Positions 44,834 to 53,483 of a stretch of DNA of 64,000 nt are shown here, piece by piece. Position numbers and translations under genes: made by a program. Below the pieces are notes generated by a model. It was not told the origin of the DNA. It saw nothing but the letters and a program-made list of their open reading frames with translations, and did not search any database. The DNA is from an uncultured Naasia sp. (lineage in GTDB: Bacteria; Actinomycetota; Actinomycetes; Actinomycetales; Microbacteriaceae), in contig CAJYYA010000011.1 in the NCBI GenBank assembly GCA_913778905.1, forward strand, positions 1-64,000, given 5' to 3'. Positions within the stretch are counted from its first letter, which is position 1. Each line of letters starts with the position of its first letter.

Positions 44834-45495
44834 ACGCGTTCCGCCGCCTCCGCGACGAGGACTCCGGTTTGAGCATGGCTGAGCTCGTCGTCACCATGCT
44901 CATCGCGACCGTGCTCCTCTCGCTGGTCGCCAACATGTTCGTCGCCACGACGCAGTCGACCCGTCAGGCCAACATGACCCGCGAGGCGGCGACGACCGCC
45001 GGCAACATCGCCAACCAGGTGAGCACGGCCATCCGCTTCGCCTCCCGCAACCCGGTCGCGGGCGGCGTGCCCGACCCGGCCGTCGTCCAGGCGACGGCAT
45101 CCTCGGTCACCCTCATCACGGTGCTCGACAGCGGCAGCGCGTCGCTCGCGCCCATTATGGTGCGCTACTCAGTCGTCAACGGGCAGTGGGTGGAAGAGCG
45201 CTGGTCGGCGACCACCAGAGACGGCTTCACCACGTTTCCCGCCAATCCGCGGGTCTCCCGGCCGCTGGGCGGACTCGCAGTGACACAGGCGTCGCCCACC
45301 GCGCAGCCCTTCGTCTACCTCGACGACAGCGGAGCCGAGGTTGCCCCTGCGAGCAACCTCACCGCGACGCAACGCAACACCATCAGCCGGATCAGGATCA
45401 CCGTCGCCATCCAGAGCCAGGCGAACGCGCCGGTCACCTTCATCCAGAACACGGTCGACATGCCCAACCTCAGCTACGCGGCGGGCATCCGATGA
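44830..45495 (+). CDS. minor prepilin (PilW/GspJ-like)
   Basis: A 221-residue prepilin-like protein with leader cleavage at G13/L14 in DSGLSMAELVVTMLIATVLL and Glu18 as the E5 residue. The hydrophobic N-terminal helix is followed by a globular domain with no cysteines. Such proteins prime pilus assembly together with other minor pilins. It starts at a GTG that overlaps the previous stop by 4 bp, and its own stop overlaps the next start in an ATGA, so the three minor-pilin genes are translationally coupled. Confidence 0.83.
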   Translation: MNAFRRLRDEDSGLSMAELVVTMLIATVLLSLVANMFVATTQSTRQANMTREAATTAGNIANQVSTAIRFASRNPVAGGVPDPAVVQATASSVTLITVLDSGSASLAPIMVRYSVVNGQWVEERWSATTRDGFTTFPANPRVSRPLGGLAVTQASPTAQPFVYLDDSGAEVAPASNLTATQRNTISRIRITVAIQSQANAPVTFIQNTVDMPNLSYAAGIR

Positions 45496-47204
45496 TCGGC
45501 CGAATCGCGCGGGCACTCGCCCGGAAGGACGACGACGGATACGTGCTGCCCGTCGTGATGACGGTCGGCCTGCTCATGCTCGTCCTCGTGGCCACCTCGC
45601 TGAGCGTCGCGTCCAGCGGATACACCAAGGCCGCGAAGGACGCCGAGTGGAACGCCGCTCTCAGTGCCGCCTACGGCGGACTCAGCGAATACCAGTCCCG
45701 CCTCGCCAACGACTCCGGCTACACCAAGTACGGCAACAAGGACGCCGCCTTCACCAAGGCCTCCGCCGGCAGCGTGGTCAGCCTGCCGACGGGTGCCACA
45801 GCCAACCCCGCCTTCGCGATCGGGGCGGGCGGCACCTGGGCCACCGTTCCGGGCAGCGACCAGCGCGCGACGTTCCGGTACGAGGTCGACAACTCCAACT
45901 ACGCGGCGAAGGGCAACCTGCGCATCCGAGTGACGGGGAAGGTCGGGACCTCCACCCGCTCGATCGTCGCCGAGCTCCGCCAGAACGGCTTCCTCAATTA
46001 CGTCTACTTCACGGACTTCGAGACGTCGGACCCTGCGATCTCGACCAACTCCAGCGGTTGTGTCCGCTACGCGTACAGCGGCCGCCCGTCGTCCTGCCTC
46101 GCCATCGAATTCGGGTCCGACACCATCAACGGCCCTGTCCACTCCAACGACCGCATCCGCGCCTGCGGCACGACCTTCGCCGGTCTCGTCACCTCCGCCG
46201 CTCCGTCGACTCCGGTGACCCAGACCAGCTGCGGTGCCAACGTCTTCTCGGCCGGTGCGCCGAAGTCGGTGCAGTCCCTTCCGGTGCCCGCTTCCAACTC
46301 CGAGATGAAGAAGGAGACGCGGAGCGACCTCCCGAACGACGTGCCCAACCCCGGGTGCCTCTACACCGGACCGACCTCGGTCACCTACAACTCCGACGGC
46401 ACCATGACCGTTCAGTCGCCGTGGACCAAGTTCACCAACACGACGGGCGGGGGCGTCGGCAGCAATCCGAGCCGATGCGGATCGATCGCGCAGCTGGCCA
46501 GTGCCGACGGGGCGCGAATCCCCGTTCTCGCGAGCAATCTCATCTACGTGCAGAACGTCCCTGCAGCGGGAAGCAACGACCCCAACGCCTGGGCCGGCGA
46601 CCAGAGCCCGCGCGGCTTCACCTGCACGACCGGGGGTTTCGAAGGCTGGTCGTACGAGCGGACCCGCTATCCCGTGGAGGGAGAGGCCATCCCCGACTTC
46701 ACCAGCTCATCGAATCCGGCTTACGGCTGCCGCAACGGCGACGCGTTCGTCCGCGGCCAGGTCAGTGGAGCGACAACGGTCGCTGCGGAGAACTTCGTGT
46801 ACATCACCGGTGACGTCACCTACGTCGACAAGAGCCGTGATCTGCTCGGCATCGTCGGCAACAACGCCGTGTGGGTGTGGAACCCGCGCACCGACGACGG
46901 CCTCGTCGACACCTCGCAGAACCGCACGATCAATGCCTCGATCATGTCTGTCGCACACACGTTCACCGTGCAGAACTACAACCGCGGCTCGCGTCGCGGC
47001 ACGCTCACCATCCTCGGCTCGATCGCCCAGAAATTCCGCGGGCCCGTGGCGCAGAACGGTGGGTTCTCCAAGAACTACACCTACGACGACCGCCTCAAGT
47101 CGGCGACCCCGCCGAAGTTCATCACGCCCGTCTCGACCACCTACGACGTGTCGCGCGTCGGCGGTGTCGACGCCGCCTTCAATCCCGACGGGAGCGCCCG
47201 CTGA
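45492..47204 (+). CDS. large PilX-like minor prepilin
   Basis: A 570-residue protein with an N-terminal prepilin-like segment: DDDGYVLPVVMTVGLLMLVLVATSLSVA, with probable cleavage at G16/Y17. The E5 position is Val (Val21), as in GspK/PilX-like subunits that cap the pilus tip. The rest is a long secreted domain with several cysteines (SGCVRYAYSGRPSSCLAIEF; NPGCLYTG; YGCRNGDAF) and a repeated strand pattern resembling a beta-helix (ENFVYITGDVTYVDKSRDLL). At this length it is several times larger than ordinary minor pilins, and an adhesin or surface-sensing role is possible. Confidence 0.78.
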   Translation: MIGRIARALARKDDDGYVLPVVMTVGLLMLVLVATSLSVASSGYTKAAKDAEWNAALSAAYGGLSEYQSRLANDSGYTKYGNKDAAFTKASAGSVVSLPTGATANPAFAIGAGGTWATVPGSDQRATFRYEVDNSNYAAKGNLRIRVTGKVGTSTRSIVAELRQNGFLNYVYFTDFETSDPAISTNSSGCVRYAYSGRPSSCLAIEFGSDTINGPVHSNDRIRACGTTFAGLVTSAAPSTPVTQTSCGANVFSAGAPKSVQSLPVPASNSEMKKETRSDLPNDVPNPGCLYTGPTSVTYNSDGTMTVQSPWTKFTNTTGGGVGSNPSRCGSIAQLASADGARIPVLASNLIYVQNVPAAGSNDPNAWAGDQSPRGFTCTTGGFEGWSYERTRYPVEGEAIPDFTSSSNPAYGCRNGDAFVRGQVSGATTVAAENFVYITGDVTYVDKSRDLLGIVGNNAVWVWNPRTDDGLVDTSQNRTINASIMSVAHTFTVQNYNRGSRRGTLTILGSIAQKFRGPVAQNGGFSKNYTYDDRLKSATPPKFITPVSTTYDVSRVGGVDAAFNPDGSAR

Positions 47205-48028
47205 TGCTTCTCGTCATCCTCGTTGTCGTAGGGCTCATGGGCCTCGCGGTCGGCTCCTTCCTCAACGTCGTGATCCACCGCGTGCCGCTCGGACTGTCGG
47301 TCGTCCGGCCCGCCTCGGCCTGCCCCGGATGCGGATCCGAGATCTCCGCACGCGACAACGTGCCCGTGCTCTCGTGGGTGCTGCTTCGCGGCCGTTGCCG
47401 CTCGTGCAACACCGCCATCTCGGCCCGCTACCCGCTCGTGGAGTTCGTCACAGGCGTCCTCTTCGTGGCCGTCGCCGTCCGCTTCGCGCCGTCGGCCGCC
47501 GACGGGGCGACCGGTCTGGTCGCGGACATCGTCACCGGGGTCGCCTTCGTCTATCTCATGGCGATCAGCGTGGCGCTCGCCGCCATCGACCTCGACGTGA
47601 GGCGTCTGCCCAACGCGATCGTCCTGCCGGCCTACGTCGTCGGCGTCGTTCTGCTCGGCGCCGCCGCCGCGGTGCGGGGCGACCTCGCGGCCGCAGGCTG
47701 GGCGGCGGCAGGCGCCGGGATCTCCTTCGCCTTCTACCTGACCCTCGCGCTCATCAAGTCGGGCGGTATGGGCATGGGCGACGTCAAACTCGCCGGCGTC
47801 CTCGGCTTGTTCCTCGGCTTCCTCGGCCCCGCGGTCCTCTGCGTCGGACTATTCGCCGCCTTCCTTCTCGGCGGCGTCTTCGGGGTCGTCATCATGCTCA
47901 CTCGATCCGGCTCACGCCGCACCGCCATCCCATTCGGACCGTGGATGCTCGCGGGAGCCTGGATCGCCGTCTTCTGGGGAGAGGCGCTCGCCTCCTCCTA
48001 TCTCAGCTTCACAGGATTGGGGAACTGA
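47204..48028 (+). CDS. pilD: prepilin peptidase / N-methyltransferase
   Basis: A 274-residue membrane aspartic protease that cleaves prepilin leaders and methylates the new N-terminus. The N-terminal GSFLNVVIHRVP is followed by a zinc-binding pair of CxxC motifs (CPGCGSEISA; CRSCNTAISARYPLVE), as in bifunctional PilD enzymes. The catalytic aspartates are in IDLDVRRLPN and GMGMGDVKLAGVLG. About seven membrane segments are present. It overlaps the stop of the large PilX-like gene by 1 bp. Its substrates are the four prepilins encoded just upstream. Confidence 0.94.
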   Translation: MLLVILVVVGLMGLAVGSFLNVVIHRVPLGLSVVRPASACPGCGSEISARDNVPVLSWVLLRGRCRSCNTAISARYPLVEFVTGVLFVAVAVRFAPSAADGATGLVADIVTGVAFVYLMAISVALAAIDLDVRRLPNAIVLPAYVVGVVLLGAAAAVRGDLAAAGWAAAGAGISFAFYLTLALIKSGGMGMGDVKLAGVLGLFLGFLGPAVLCVGLFAAFLLGGVFGVVIMLTRSGSRRTAIPFGPWMLAGAWIAVFWGEALASSYLSFTGLGN

Positions 48029-48032
48029 TCGC

Positions 48033-49103
48033 ATGTCCAGGACAGTGGTCGGAATCGACATCGGGGCGGGCTCCATCCGTGCCGCAGAAGTGCGCAAACC
48101 CGGCACCAAGCACGCCATGGTGATGCGGGCCGGAGAGGTCGAGCTGTCCCCGGGCGCCGTCCGTGCGGGCGACATCCTCGAACCCAACTCCGTCGCCGAC
48201 GCGCTCCGCCGCCTGTGGACCACGGCCGGGTTCAAGAGCAAGGACGTCGTCATCGGTGTGGGCAACCACAAGGTCATCTCCCGTGAGTTGGCCCTGCCCG
48301 CGATGCCGCTCAAGCGCATCCGCGAGACGCTCGCGTTCCAGGTGCAGGACATGCTCCCGGTCGCCGTCGACCAGGCGCTCCTCGACTTCTACCCGATCCG
48401 CCAGAAGGAGGGCGAGGGGGAGGAGGGCGACATCGTGCAGGGCCTGCTGATCGCGGCCCTCAAAGAGCCCGTCGAGGCGAAGGTCGACGCGGTGCGCCTC
48501 GCCGGACTCAACCCCGTCGGTGTCGACCTCACCCCGTTCGCCCTCTCCCGGGTGCTCGTGCACGGCCGTGTCGCAGTCGGCACGACGGCCATCATCGACG
48601 TGGGGGAGTCGACGACCATCATCGTCATCGCCCGCGACGCGGTGCCGCAGTTCGTGCGCATCGTGCCTTCGGGCGGCGACGATGTGACCCGCGCCATCGT
48701 CGAGCGCCTCGGCGTCGAGGCGAGTACGGCCGAGGAGCTCAAGCGCTCCGTCGGTCTGGTGGCCGCGCCGCACGCGCCCGAGCACATCACGACCCACCAG
48801 TACGAGATCGTGCTCGAGATCGTCTTCTCGGTCATGAGCGAGATGCTCTCCGGCCTCCGCAACACTCTGAAGTACTACTCGTCCAACGCGGGGCGCGATG
48901 TGGACCGCGTCGTCCTCACCGGCGGCGTCGGATCGGTCGAAGGCTTCGCGGACGCGCTCAGCGAGCTCGCGCAGATCCCGGTGACCGCGGGCGATCCGCT
49001 CGGCGGTTTCGAGCAGGCACCCGACAGCCGGCACACGGCTGACATCGACTGGAAGGATCTGACCGTGGCGGTCGGTCTCGCGAGCGGGGCGGTGCAGCGA
49101 TGA
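48033..49103 (+). CDS. pilM: type IV pilus assembly actin-like protein
   Basis: A 356-residue actin-like ATPase of the PilM family. Phosphate-binding and fold motifs are visible: VVGIDIGAGSIRAAEVRKPG at the N-terminus, FQVQDMLPVAVDQALLDFYP, TTAIIDVGESTTIIVIARDA and VVLTGGVGSVEGFADALSEL. PilM sits on the cytoplasmic face and binds the N-terminal tail of PilN, linking the ATPases to the membrane complex. The ATG is 4 bp after the pilD stop; its own stop overlaps pilN in an ATGA. Confidence 0.92.
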   Translation: MSRTVVGIDIGAGSIRAAEVRKPGTKHAMVMRAGEVELSPGAVRAGDILEPNSVADALRRLWTTAGFKSKDVVIGVGNHKVISRELALPAMPLKRIRETLAFQVQDMLPVAVDQALLDFYPIRQKEGEGEEGDIVQGLLIAALKEPVEAKVDAVRLAGLNPVGVDLTPFALSRVLVHGRVAVGTTAIIDVGESTTIIVIARDAVPQFVRIVPSGGDDVTRAIVERLGVEASTAEELKRSVGLVAAPHAPEHITTHQYEIVLEIVFSVMSEMLSGLRNTLKYYSSNAGRDVDRVVLTGGVGSVEGFADALSELAQIPVTAGDPLGGFEQAPDSRHTADIDWKDLTVAVGLASGAVQR

Positions 49104-49858
49104 GCGTGTTCGACGCCCTCAACAAGCCCCTGACGTTCTCGCCTCGTCCCCTGAAGATCGACTCGAAGCCTCCGCGCACGAAGGTCGAGGTGGGCGGCGT
49201 CCCGCGCGTGAATCTCATGCCGCCCTCGGTCGAGGCGGACCGGCGTATGCGGCGCGGCGTGCGGATGGCCGGAACGGCCGTCGTCCTGTCGCTGGTCGTG
49301 GCCGGAGTCGCGGTCGGCTACAGCGGATACGTGGCCATGCAGTCGGCAGCCACTCTCCTCGCGGAGAACGACCGCACCGCCGGACTGCTCACCTCTCAGA
49401 CCGAGTACGCCGAGGTCGCCCGCGCGATCGCGGCGACGGACACGGTGCGAAGCGCGCAAACGCTGCTCGGTGCGCACGATGTGCAGTGGTCCCCGTTCAT
49501 CGGCCGTCTGTCGTCGCTCCTGCCCGAAGGGTCCCGCTTCAGCAACGTCTCGATCCAAGCCGTCACGCCCCTGGCCGGCTTGTCGGATGCGGCCTCGCCC
49601 GACGCCGCGACGACCGTCGACCCCAGCGTCGTGGCCGCCGCCGCGATCACGGTTCGCACGGGCAACCTCGCCGTCGTGGACGCGTGGATCAAGCAGATCG
49701 GCACGGTGGAGGGCATTCGAAGCGCCACCGTCACCAACGTCACCATGACAGACGGGATCTACGACGCCACCGTGGCCGTCGCTGTCGGCGACGAGGTCCT
49801 GTCGAACAAGTACGCTCCCGCCGCCGACGCGGCCATGACCACCGGAACCGGGAACTGA
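49100..49858 (+). CDS. pilN: type IV pilus alignment-complex protein PilN
   Basis: A 252-residue single-pass membrane protein. The cytoplasmic N-terminus contains the PilM-binding motif VNLMPPSVEADRR (about residues 38-50), longer than usual because about 35 residues precede it. The membrane segment is about 57-79 (GTAVVLSLVVAGVAVGYSG), followed by a coiled-coil-like region (LLAENDRTAGLLTSQTEYAE) and a ferredoxin-like extracytoplasmic domain. It is co-encoded with pilM (4-bp overlap) and pilO (2-bp gap). Confidence 0.88.
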   Translation: MSVFDALNKPLTFSPRPLKIDSKPPRTKVEVGGVPRVNLMPPSVEADRRMRRGVRMAGTAVVLSLVVAGVAVGYSGYVAMQSAATLLAENDRTAGLLTSQTEYAEVARAIAATDTVRSAQTLLGAHDVQWSPFIGRLSSLLPEGSRFSNVSIQAVTPLAGLSDAASPDAATTVDPSVVAAAAITVRTGNLAVVDAWIKQIGTVEGIRSATVTNVTMTDGIYDATVAVAVGDEVLSNKYAPAADAAMTTGTGN

Positions 49859-49860
49859 TC

Positions 49861-50532
49861 ATGAAGAACGGCAAACTCCTCATCGGGGCCGGCGCGCTCG
49901 CCTCGGTCGTCGTCCTGGGCGGAGGGTGGCTCTTCGGAGCGTCGCCGCTGCTCGCCGCCGCCGCCGCGAGCGACCAGCAGGTTGCCAACACGCGCCAGCT
50001 CAACGAGCTGCAGGCCGCCCGGTTGGCGCAACTGCAGGCGGTCGGCACCGACCTGTCGACACTCGAGAGCCAGCTCGCAGATCTCCGCAAGGTCCTTCCG
50101 GCCGGCGTCGCCACCGACGACTTCGTGGGTCACCTGAGCGCACTCGAGGCGGCGACGGGAGCCAAGGTGGCCACTCTCACCAGCGGCATGCCCGTTCTCG
50201 TGGGCACCGAGGTGGGCGCCACCGAGGCGTCGTCCTCGGCGACGGAGTCCGATCCGTCGAGCGAGTCCAGAGGGCGCGCGGAGACAGCAGCGCCGACCAC
50301 CACGACGTCCACCGGGGCCGCCCAGCTCGAGGTCCCCGGTCTGCTCTCGATCCCCTTGACGCTCTCCGTGACCGGACCCGACGGAGCGGTGCGGGACTTC
50401 CTCGCCCGACTGCAGGCGGACGGTCGCTTCGTGAGCATCTCGAACCTGGTCGTCGGAGTCGACTCCGCGGACGACAACACCACCCGGCTGGATGTCACGG
50501 GCAACCTCTTCGTCCTCCCCGCCACGACCTGA
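49861..50532 (+). CDS. pilO: type IV pilus alignment-complex protein PilO
   Basis: A 223-residue single-pass membrane protein: membrane segment at about residues 5-32 (LIGAGALASVVVLGGGWLFG), a helical coiled-coil region (QLNELQAARLAQLQAVGTDL, STLESQLADLRKVLP), a Ser/Thr-rich disordered stretch (about 110-145) and a C-terminal domain with the PilO-like PLTLSVTGPDGAVRDFLARL pattern. It pairs with PilN. PilP and the secretin PilQ are absent, consistent with a single-membrane cell. This is the last recognised pilus gene. Confidence 0.85.
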   Translation: MKNGKLLIGAGALASVVVLGGGWLFGASPLLAAAAASDQQVANTRQLNELQAARLAQLQAVGTDLSTLESQLADLRKVLPAGVATDDFVGHLSALEAATGAKVATLTSGMPVLVGTEVGATEASSSATESDPSSESRGRAETAAPTTTTSTGAAQLEVPGLLSIPLTLSVTGPDGAVRDFLARLQADGRFVSISNLVVGVDSADDNTTRLDVTGNLFVLPATT

Positions 50533-50617
50533 GCGCGTTCCGTTCCGGCCGAGGGGAGCCGCCTAGACTCTGAAGGATCGAGAGGCGGGCTACCGCCGCG
50601 AGTGCGAAGGCGGGACC

Positions 50618-51820
50618 ATGACCGACGACACCACCACGCCCCCCGAGGGCCGCGCGATCGGCGACGTCACCATCGGGCCGGACGGCGTGATCCGACGGGG
50701 CACGTTCCAGAGCCCTGGAACCGCCGCGCCGGAGACGTCCGACGAGGTCGAGCGTGCGACGGACGACGTCGAGATGGTTCCGCCGCCCAAGTCGGCTGTC
50801 GCCCATGCCGGAGCGACCGGCGCGGCCACCCCATCGGCGCCGCCGCCCGTCTCGTCGACGTCGCACGCCAACGTGACACCGACCTCGACCGACTCGAACG
50901 CCGGTTCCGCGGACTCGACCCATTCCGCGACGGCCGCGTCGTCGGACGAGCGAGTAGTCGACGCGTCGGACACGACCCATGAGACGCCGGGCTCCGCGCA
51001 GTCCGCGCCTGTCGCCACCTCGACCGGTGCGAGTACCGCCGCGTCGGCCACTGCCGACCCGCCCACGCGGGAGGACTCCGAGCCTGCCCGTCACGATGAG
51101 CATCACGCCGCGAACACCGCAGCCGGCGCCGCCCCGGCGGCGTCCGTCGTCGAGCCGGCGCCCCCGCTCGCGGAAGCCGAGAAGCAGGCACCGGCCGGGA
51201 CGGTCCCGGTGGCCGTCGCCGGTGCGACAGGGGAGGTGCCGCGCACCATCTACGTCGAGGCGCCCACGCCTCCGAAGAAGAAGGGCAATCGCGGCGTCGG
51301 GATCCTCATCTCCCTTCTGGCGAGCCTCGTATTCACCATCGTGTGGGCGGGCGTCTCTGCCGCCATCCTCGCCATCGCCGTCCCCGCATCCGAATTCGCG
51401 GAGAGCTACAGCGGCTTCATCGCGAACCCGGCCTGGTGGGTTCCCGTGATCACGTTCTTCATCGGACTCGTGATCATCGTGTCGATCCTGAACCGTGCGG
51501 GATGGGCTTTGTACATCATCGGCGGGCTTCTCGTCGGGCTGCTCGCCTATGCCGGGTACGTGGGCGGTGCGATGATCTCTACGGCCGGACAGCTCAGCCC
51601 CGCCGAGGTGCAGGGTTTCCTCATCCGCACCGGGCTCAACCCGCTGGCGATCGCGGTCGGCATCACGGCGCGCGAGGTGTCGATCTGGACGGGTGCGGCG
51701 ATCGCCGCCCGAGGACGCCGGGTCAAGGCACGCAACCTCGAGGCGCGGGCGCAGTTCGACCGCGAGTCGGCCGAGCGCCGCGCCGAGTACGAGCGGGTCC
51801 GCGCCGGCTTCGCCGCCTGA
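50618..51820 (+). CDS. membrane protein with long disordered N-terminus, function unknown
   Basis: A 400-residue protein of no recognised family. Residues 1-225 are hydrophilic and low in complexity (Ala, Thr, Ser, Pro, Glu). The C-terminal part has about four membrane segments, starting with GILISLLASLVFTIVWAGVS after a KKKGNRG basic stretch, and ends in a charged helix (AQFDRESAERRAEYERVRAG). A -10-like TAGACT at 50564-50569 suggests its own promoter 49 bp before the ATG. Whether it belongs to the pilus system is unclear. Confidence 0.75.
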   Translation: MTDDTTTPPEGRAIGDVTIGPDGVIRRGTFQSPGTAAPETSDEVERATDDVEMVPPPKSAVAHAGATGAATPSAPPPVSSTSHANVTPTSTDSNAGSADSTHSATAASSDERVVDASDTTHETPGSAQSAPVATSTGASTAASATADPPTREDSEPARHDEHHAANTAAGAAPAASVVEPAPPLAEAEKQAPAGTVPVAVAGATGEVPRTIYVEAPTPPKKKGNRGVGILISLLASLVFTIVWAGVSAAILAIAVPASEFAESYSGFIANPAWWVPVITFFIGLVIIVSILNRAGWALYIIGGLLVGLLAYAGYVGGAMISTAGQLSPAEVQGFLIRTGLNPLAIAVGITAREVSIWTGAAIAARGRRVKARNLEARAQFDRESAERRAEYERVRAGFAA

Positions 51821-51823
51821 GGC

Positions 51824-52171
51824 GGGCCTCGATACGCCTGCGGCTACTCGGCCGGTCTCGGTACGGGGCGCTTCGCGGCCCCTACTCGACCTCCGGAATT
51901 CCGGACGTCGAGTAGGCCGCTAGGCCGTATCGAGAGCAGCGCAACGTGACCTTCGGGTTTGGGGCCTCGGTACGCCTTCGGCTACTCGGCCGGTCTCGGT
52001 ACGGGGCGCTTCGCGGTCCCTACTCGACCTCCGGAATTCCGGGCGTCGAGTAGGCCGCTAGGCCGTATCGAGACGGCTCGAGTAGCGAAGCGTATCGAGA
52101 GCAGCGCAGCGCGACCTTCGGGTCGGGCCTCGATACCCCTGCCCTACTCGACCTCCGGAAGGCGGCGGCGT
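51824..52171. repeat. tandem array of nested palindromes, family 3 (about 2.3 units)
   Basis: Unit 1 is 51824-51961 and unit 2 is 51962-52124, which carries a 27-bp internal insertion; a partial third unit runs 52125-52171. Each full unit has CTACTCGAC ... GTCGAGTAG around CCGGAATTCCGG (a near-perfect palindrome of about 34 bp), nested in outer CTCGATACG ... CGTATCGAG arms. The 374-bp gap 51821-52194 between converging genes is almost entirely this array. Confidence 0.88.
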
Positions 52172-52194
52172 CGAGAGCGCTCCCCCTGCTCGCT

Positions 52195-52584
52195 TCAGGC
52201 GGCCGGGCGGACCAGTTCGGCACGGACCGGGAAGTCGGTGCCCTCGAGGATGACCTGCATCGCGCGTCCGCCGTCGACGACGGCGACTGGGGCGAGCAGG
52301 TTGACGACAGGGCCGCCGTCGCCGGCGGTCGCGACCACGAACACGTCGACCTCGGCGTCGGCTGCATCGCCGCGCAGCTCGGCCAGCGCAGCGGCGGGAA
52401 GCGTCGGGCTGTAGTCCGGGACGTAGACGGACGTCTGCACGAGGAAGAGGCGGATGCCCTCATCCGTGCGGCTCTCGAGCGAGAACAGGCCCACCGCTCC
52501 GTCGACCGGCTCGAGGCGGTAGTCGACATGCGGATGCAGCCCGGGCAGCGGGTGCAGGAATTCGAGATCCATCGGATCGATCAT
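52195..52584 (-). CDS. fliW: flagellar assembly factor FliW
   Basis: A 129-residue FliW protein. Recognisable parts are LEFLHPLPGLHPHVDYRLEP at the N-terminus, RLFLVQTSVYVPDYSPTLPA in the middle and the conserved VVNLLAPVAVVDGGRAMQVI toward the end. FliW binds flagellin and releases CsrA-type translational control, tying flagellin synthesis to export. It is the last gene of flgN-flgK-flgL-fliW, overlapping flgL in an ATGA. No csrA gene follows, unlike the common fliW-csrA pair. Confidence 0.85.
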   Translation of the reverse strand: MIDPMDLEFLHPLPGLHPHVDYRLEPVDGAVGLFSLESRTDEGIRLFLVQTSVYVPDYSPTLPAAALAELRGDAADAEVDVFVVATAGDGGPVVNLLAPVAVVDGGRAMQVILEGTDFPVRAELVRPAA

Positions 52585-53483
52585 GACAGGTAGGACAGCA
52601 GGGTTGGCTGCAGCACCCGCGAGGTGACCGCGAGCGAGGTCTGGTAGGCGCTCTCCTGCAGCTTCAGATCGAGCAGGATCTTGACCGGGTCGACGTCTTC
52701 GATGCTCGAACGACGCGACTCGAGGCCGAGGGCGAGGGCCGATCCGCGCTCCGACGCGGCGTCGATCCGTGCCCCGGCGATACCGGCGACACCGAGCTGG
52801 CGGGAGAGCGCCGACTGGTGAGCGGTCAGAGTGTCGATAGCCGGACCCGTGTCGCCTCCGGCGCGAACGGTCGCGGCGAGCGAATCGATGGCGGCGAACA
52901 CCGACGAGGCGCCCGATCCGAACGCGGCGGTCCCGTCGACGTCGACGCGGATCGTCTCGGTCGCCGAGACGCGACGTTCGACACCGGCTGACCCGGACGG
53001 CGAGGCGGCGAACGTGTAGGGGGCGGCTGTCTGGTCGAAGGGGGAGCCTATGGCGCCCGCCGCGAAGACGGAGCGACCCTGTACCTGGGTCTTGGCCTGA
53101 CCCAGCAGGTCGTCGCGGATGCCTTCGAGCTCCTTCGCGATGGACTCCCGGGCTGCGGGCGTCATGAGGGCTCCGTTGCCGGCCTGGACGGCGAGCGCAC
53201 TGGCCCGGCGGACGAGGTCGGCGGAGTTCGTCAGGGCTGCCGAAGCGGCGTCGGTCCAGGCGGTGCCGTCGGCGCCGTTCGCCTGGTAGCGAGCCTGAGC
53301 GGCCAGCTCGGAACGGATCCGGAGCGCTGCGGCGGCACCGGTCGGGTCGTCGGAGGGGCGCTGGATGTTGGATCCGGAGGTGGCCTTGGCCTGCAGCTTG
53401 GCCAGTTCGGCCCGTGACGCGCGCAGGTCGCGCTCAGCCGAGGTGAACTGCTGCGCCTGGGTGACTCGTCCGATCGTGGTCAT
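52581..53483 (-). CDS. flgL: flagellar hook-filament junction protein FlgL
   Basis: A 300-residue FlgL (HAP3). The flagellin-like N-terminal helices are visible (AQQFTSAERDLRASRAELAK; GSNIQRPSDDPTGAAAALRI), as is the C-terminal heptad-rich end (ESRRSSIEDVDPVKILLDLK, then LQESAYQTSLAVTSRVLQPT). It joins the hook to the filament after export. The ATG at 53483 overlaps the flgK stop in an ATGA; no Shine-Dalgarno site is needed if it is coupled. Confidence 0.92.
   Translation of the reverse strand: MTTIGRVTQAQQFTSAERDLRASRAELAKLQAKATSGSNIQRPSDDPTGAAAALRIRSELAAQARYQANGADGTAWTDAASAALTNSADLVRRASALAVQAGNGALMTPAARESIAKELEGIRDDLLGQAKTQVQGRSVFAAGAIGSPFDQTAAPYTFAASPSGSAGVERRVSATETIRVDVDGTAAFGSGASSVFAAIDSLAATVRAGGDTGPAIDTLTAHQSALSRQLGVAGIAGARIDAASERGSALALGLESRRSSIEDVDPVKILLDLKLQESAYQTSLAVTSRVLQPTLLSYLS

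Noticed and set aside
48033-49103. PilM read as a rod-shape (MreB/FtsA) protein because of its actin-like motifs
   Set aside because: The 4-bp overlap with PilN carrying the VNLMPP motif, and the position after pilD, fix it as PilM.
51824-52171. Insertion-sequence remnant
   Set aside because: No transposase frame or target-site duplication was found; the array consists only of nested palindromes.
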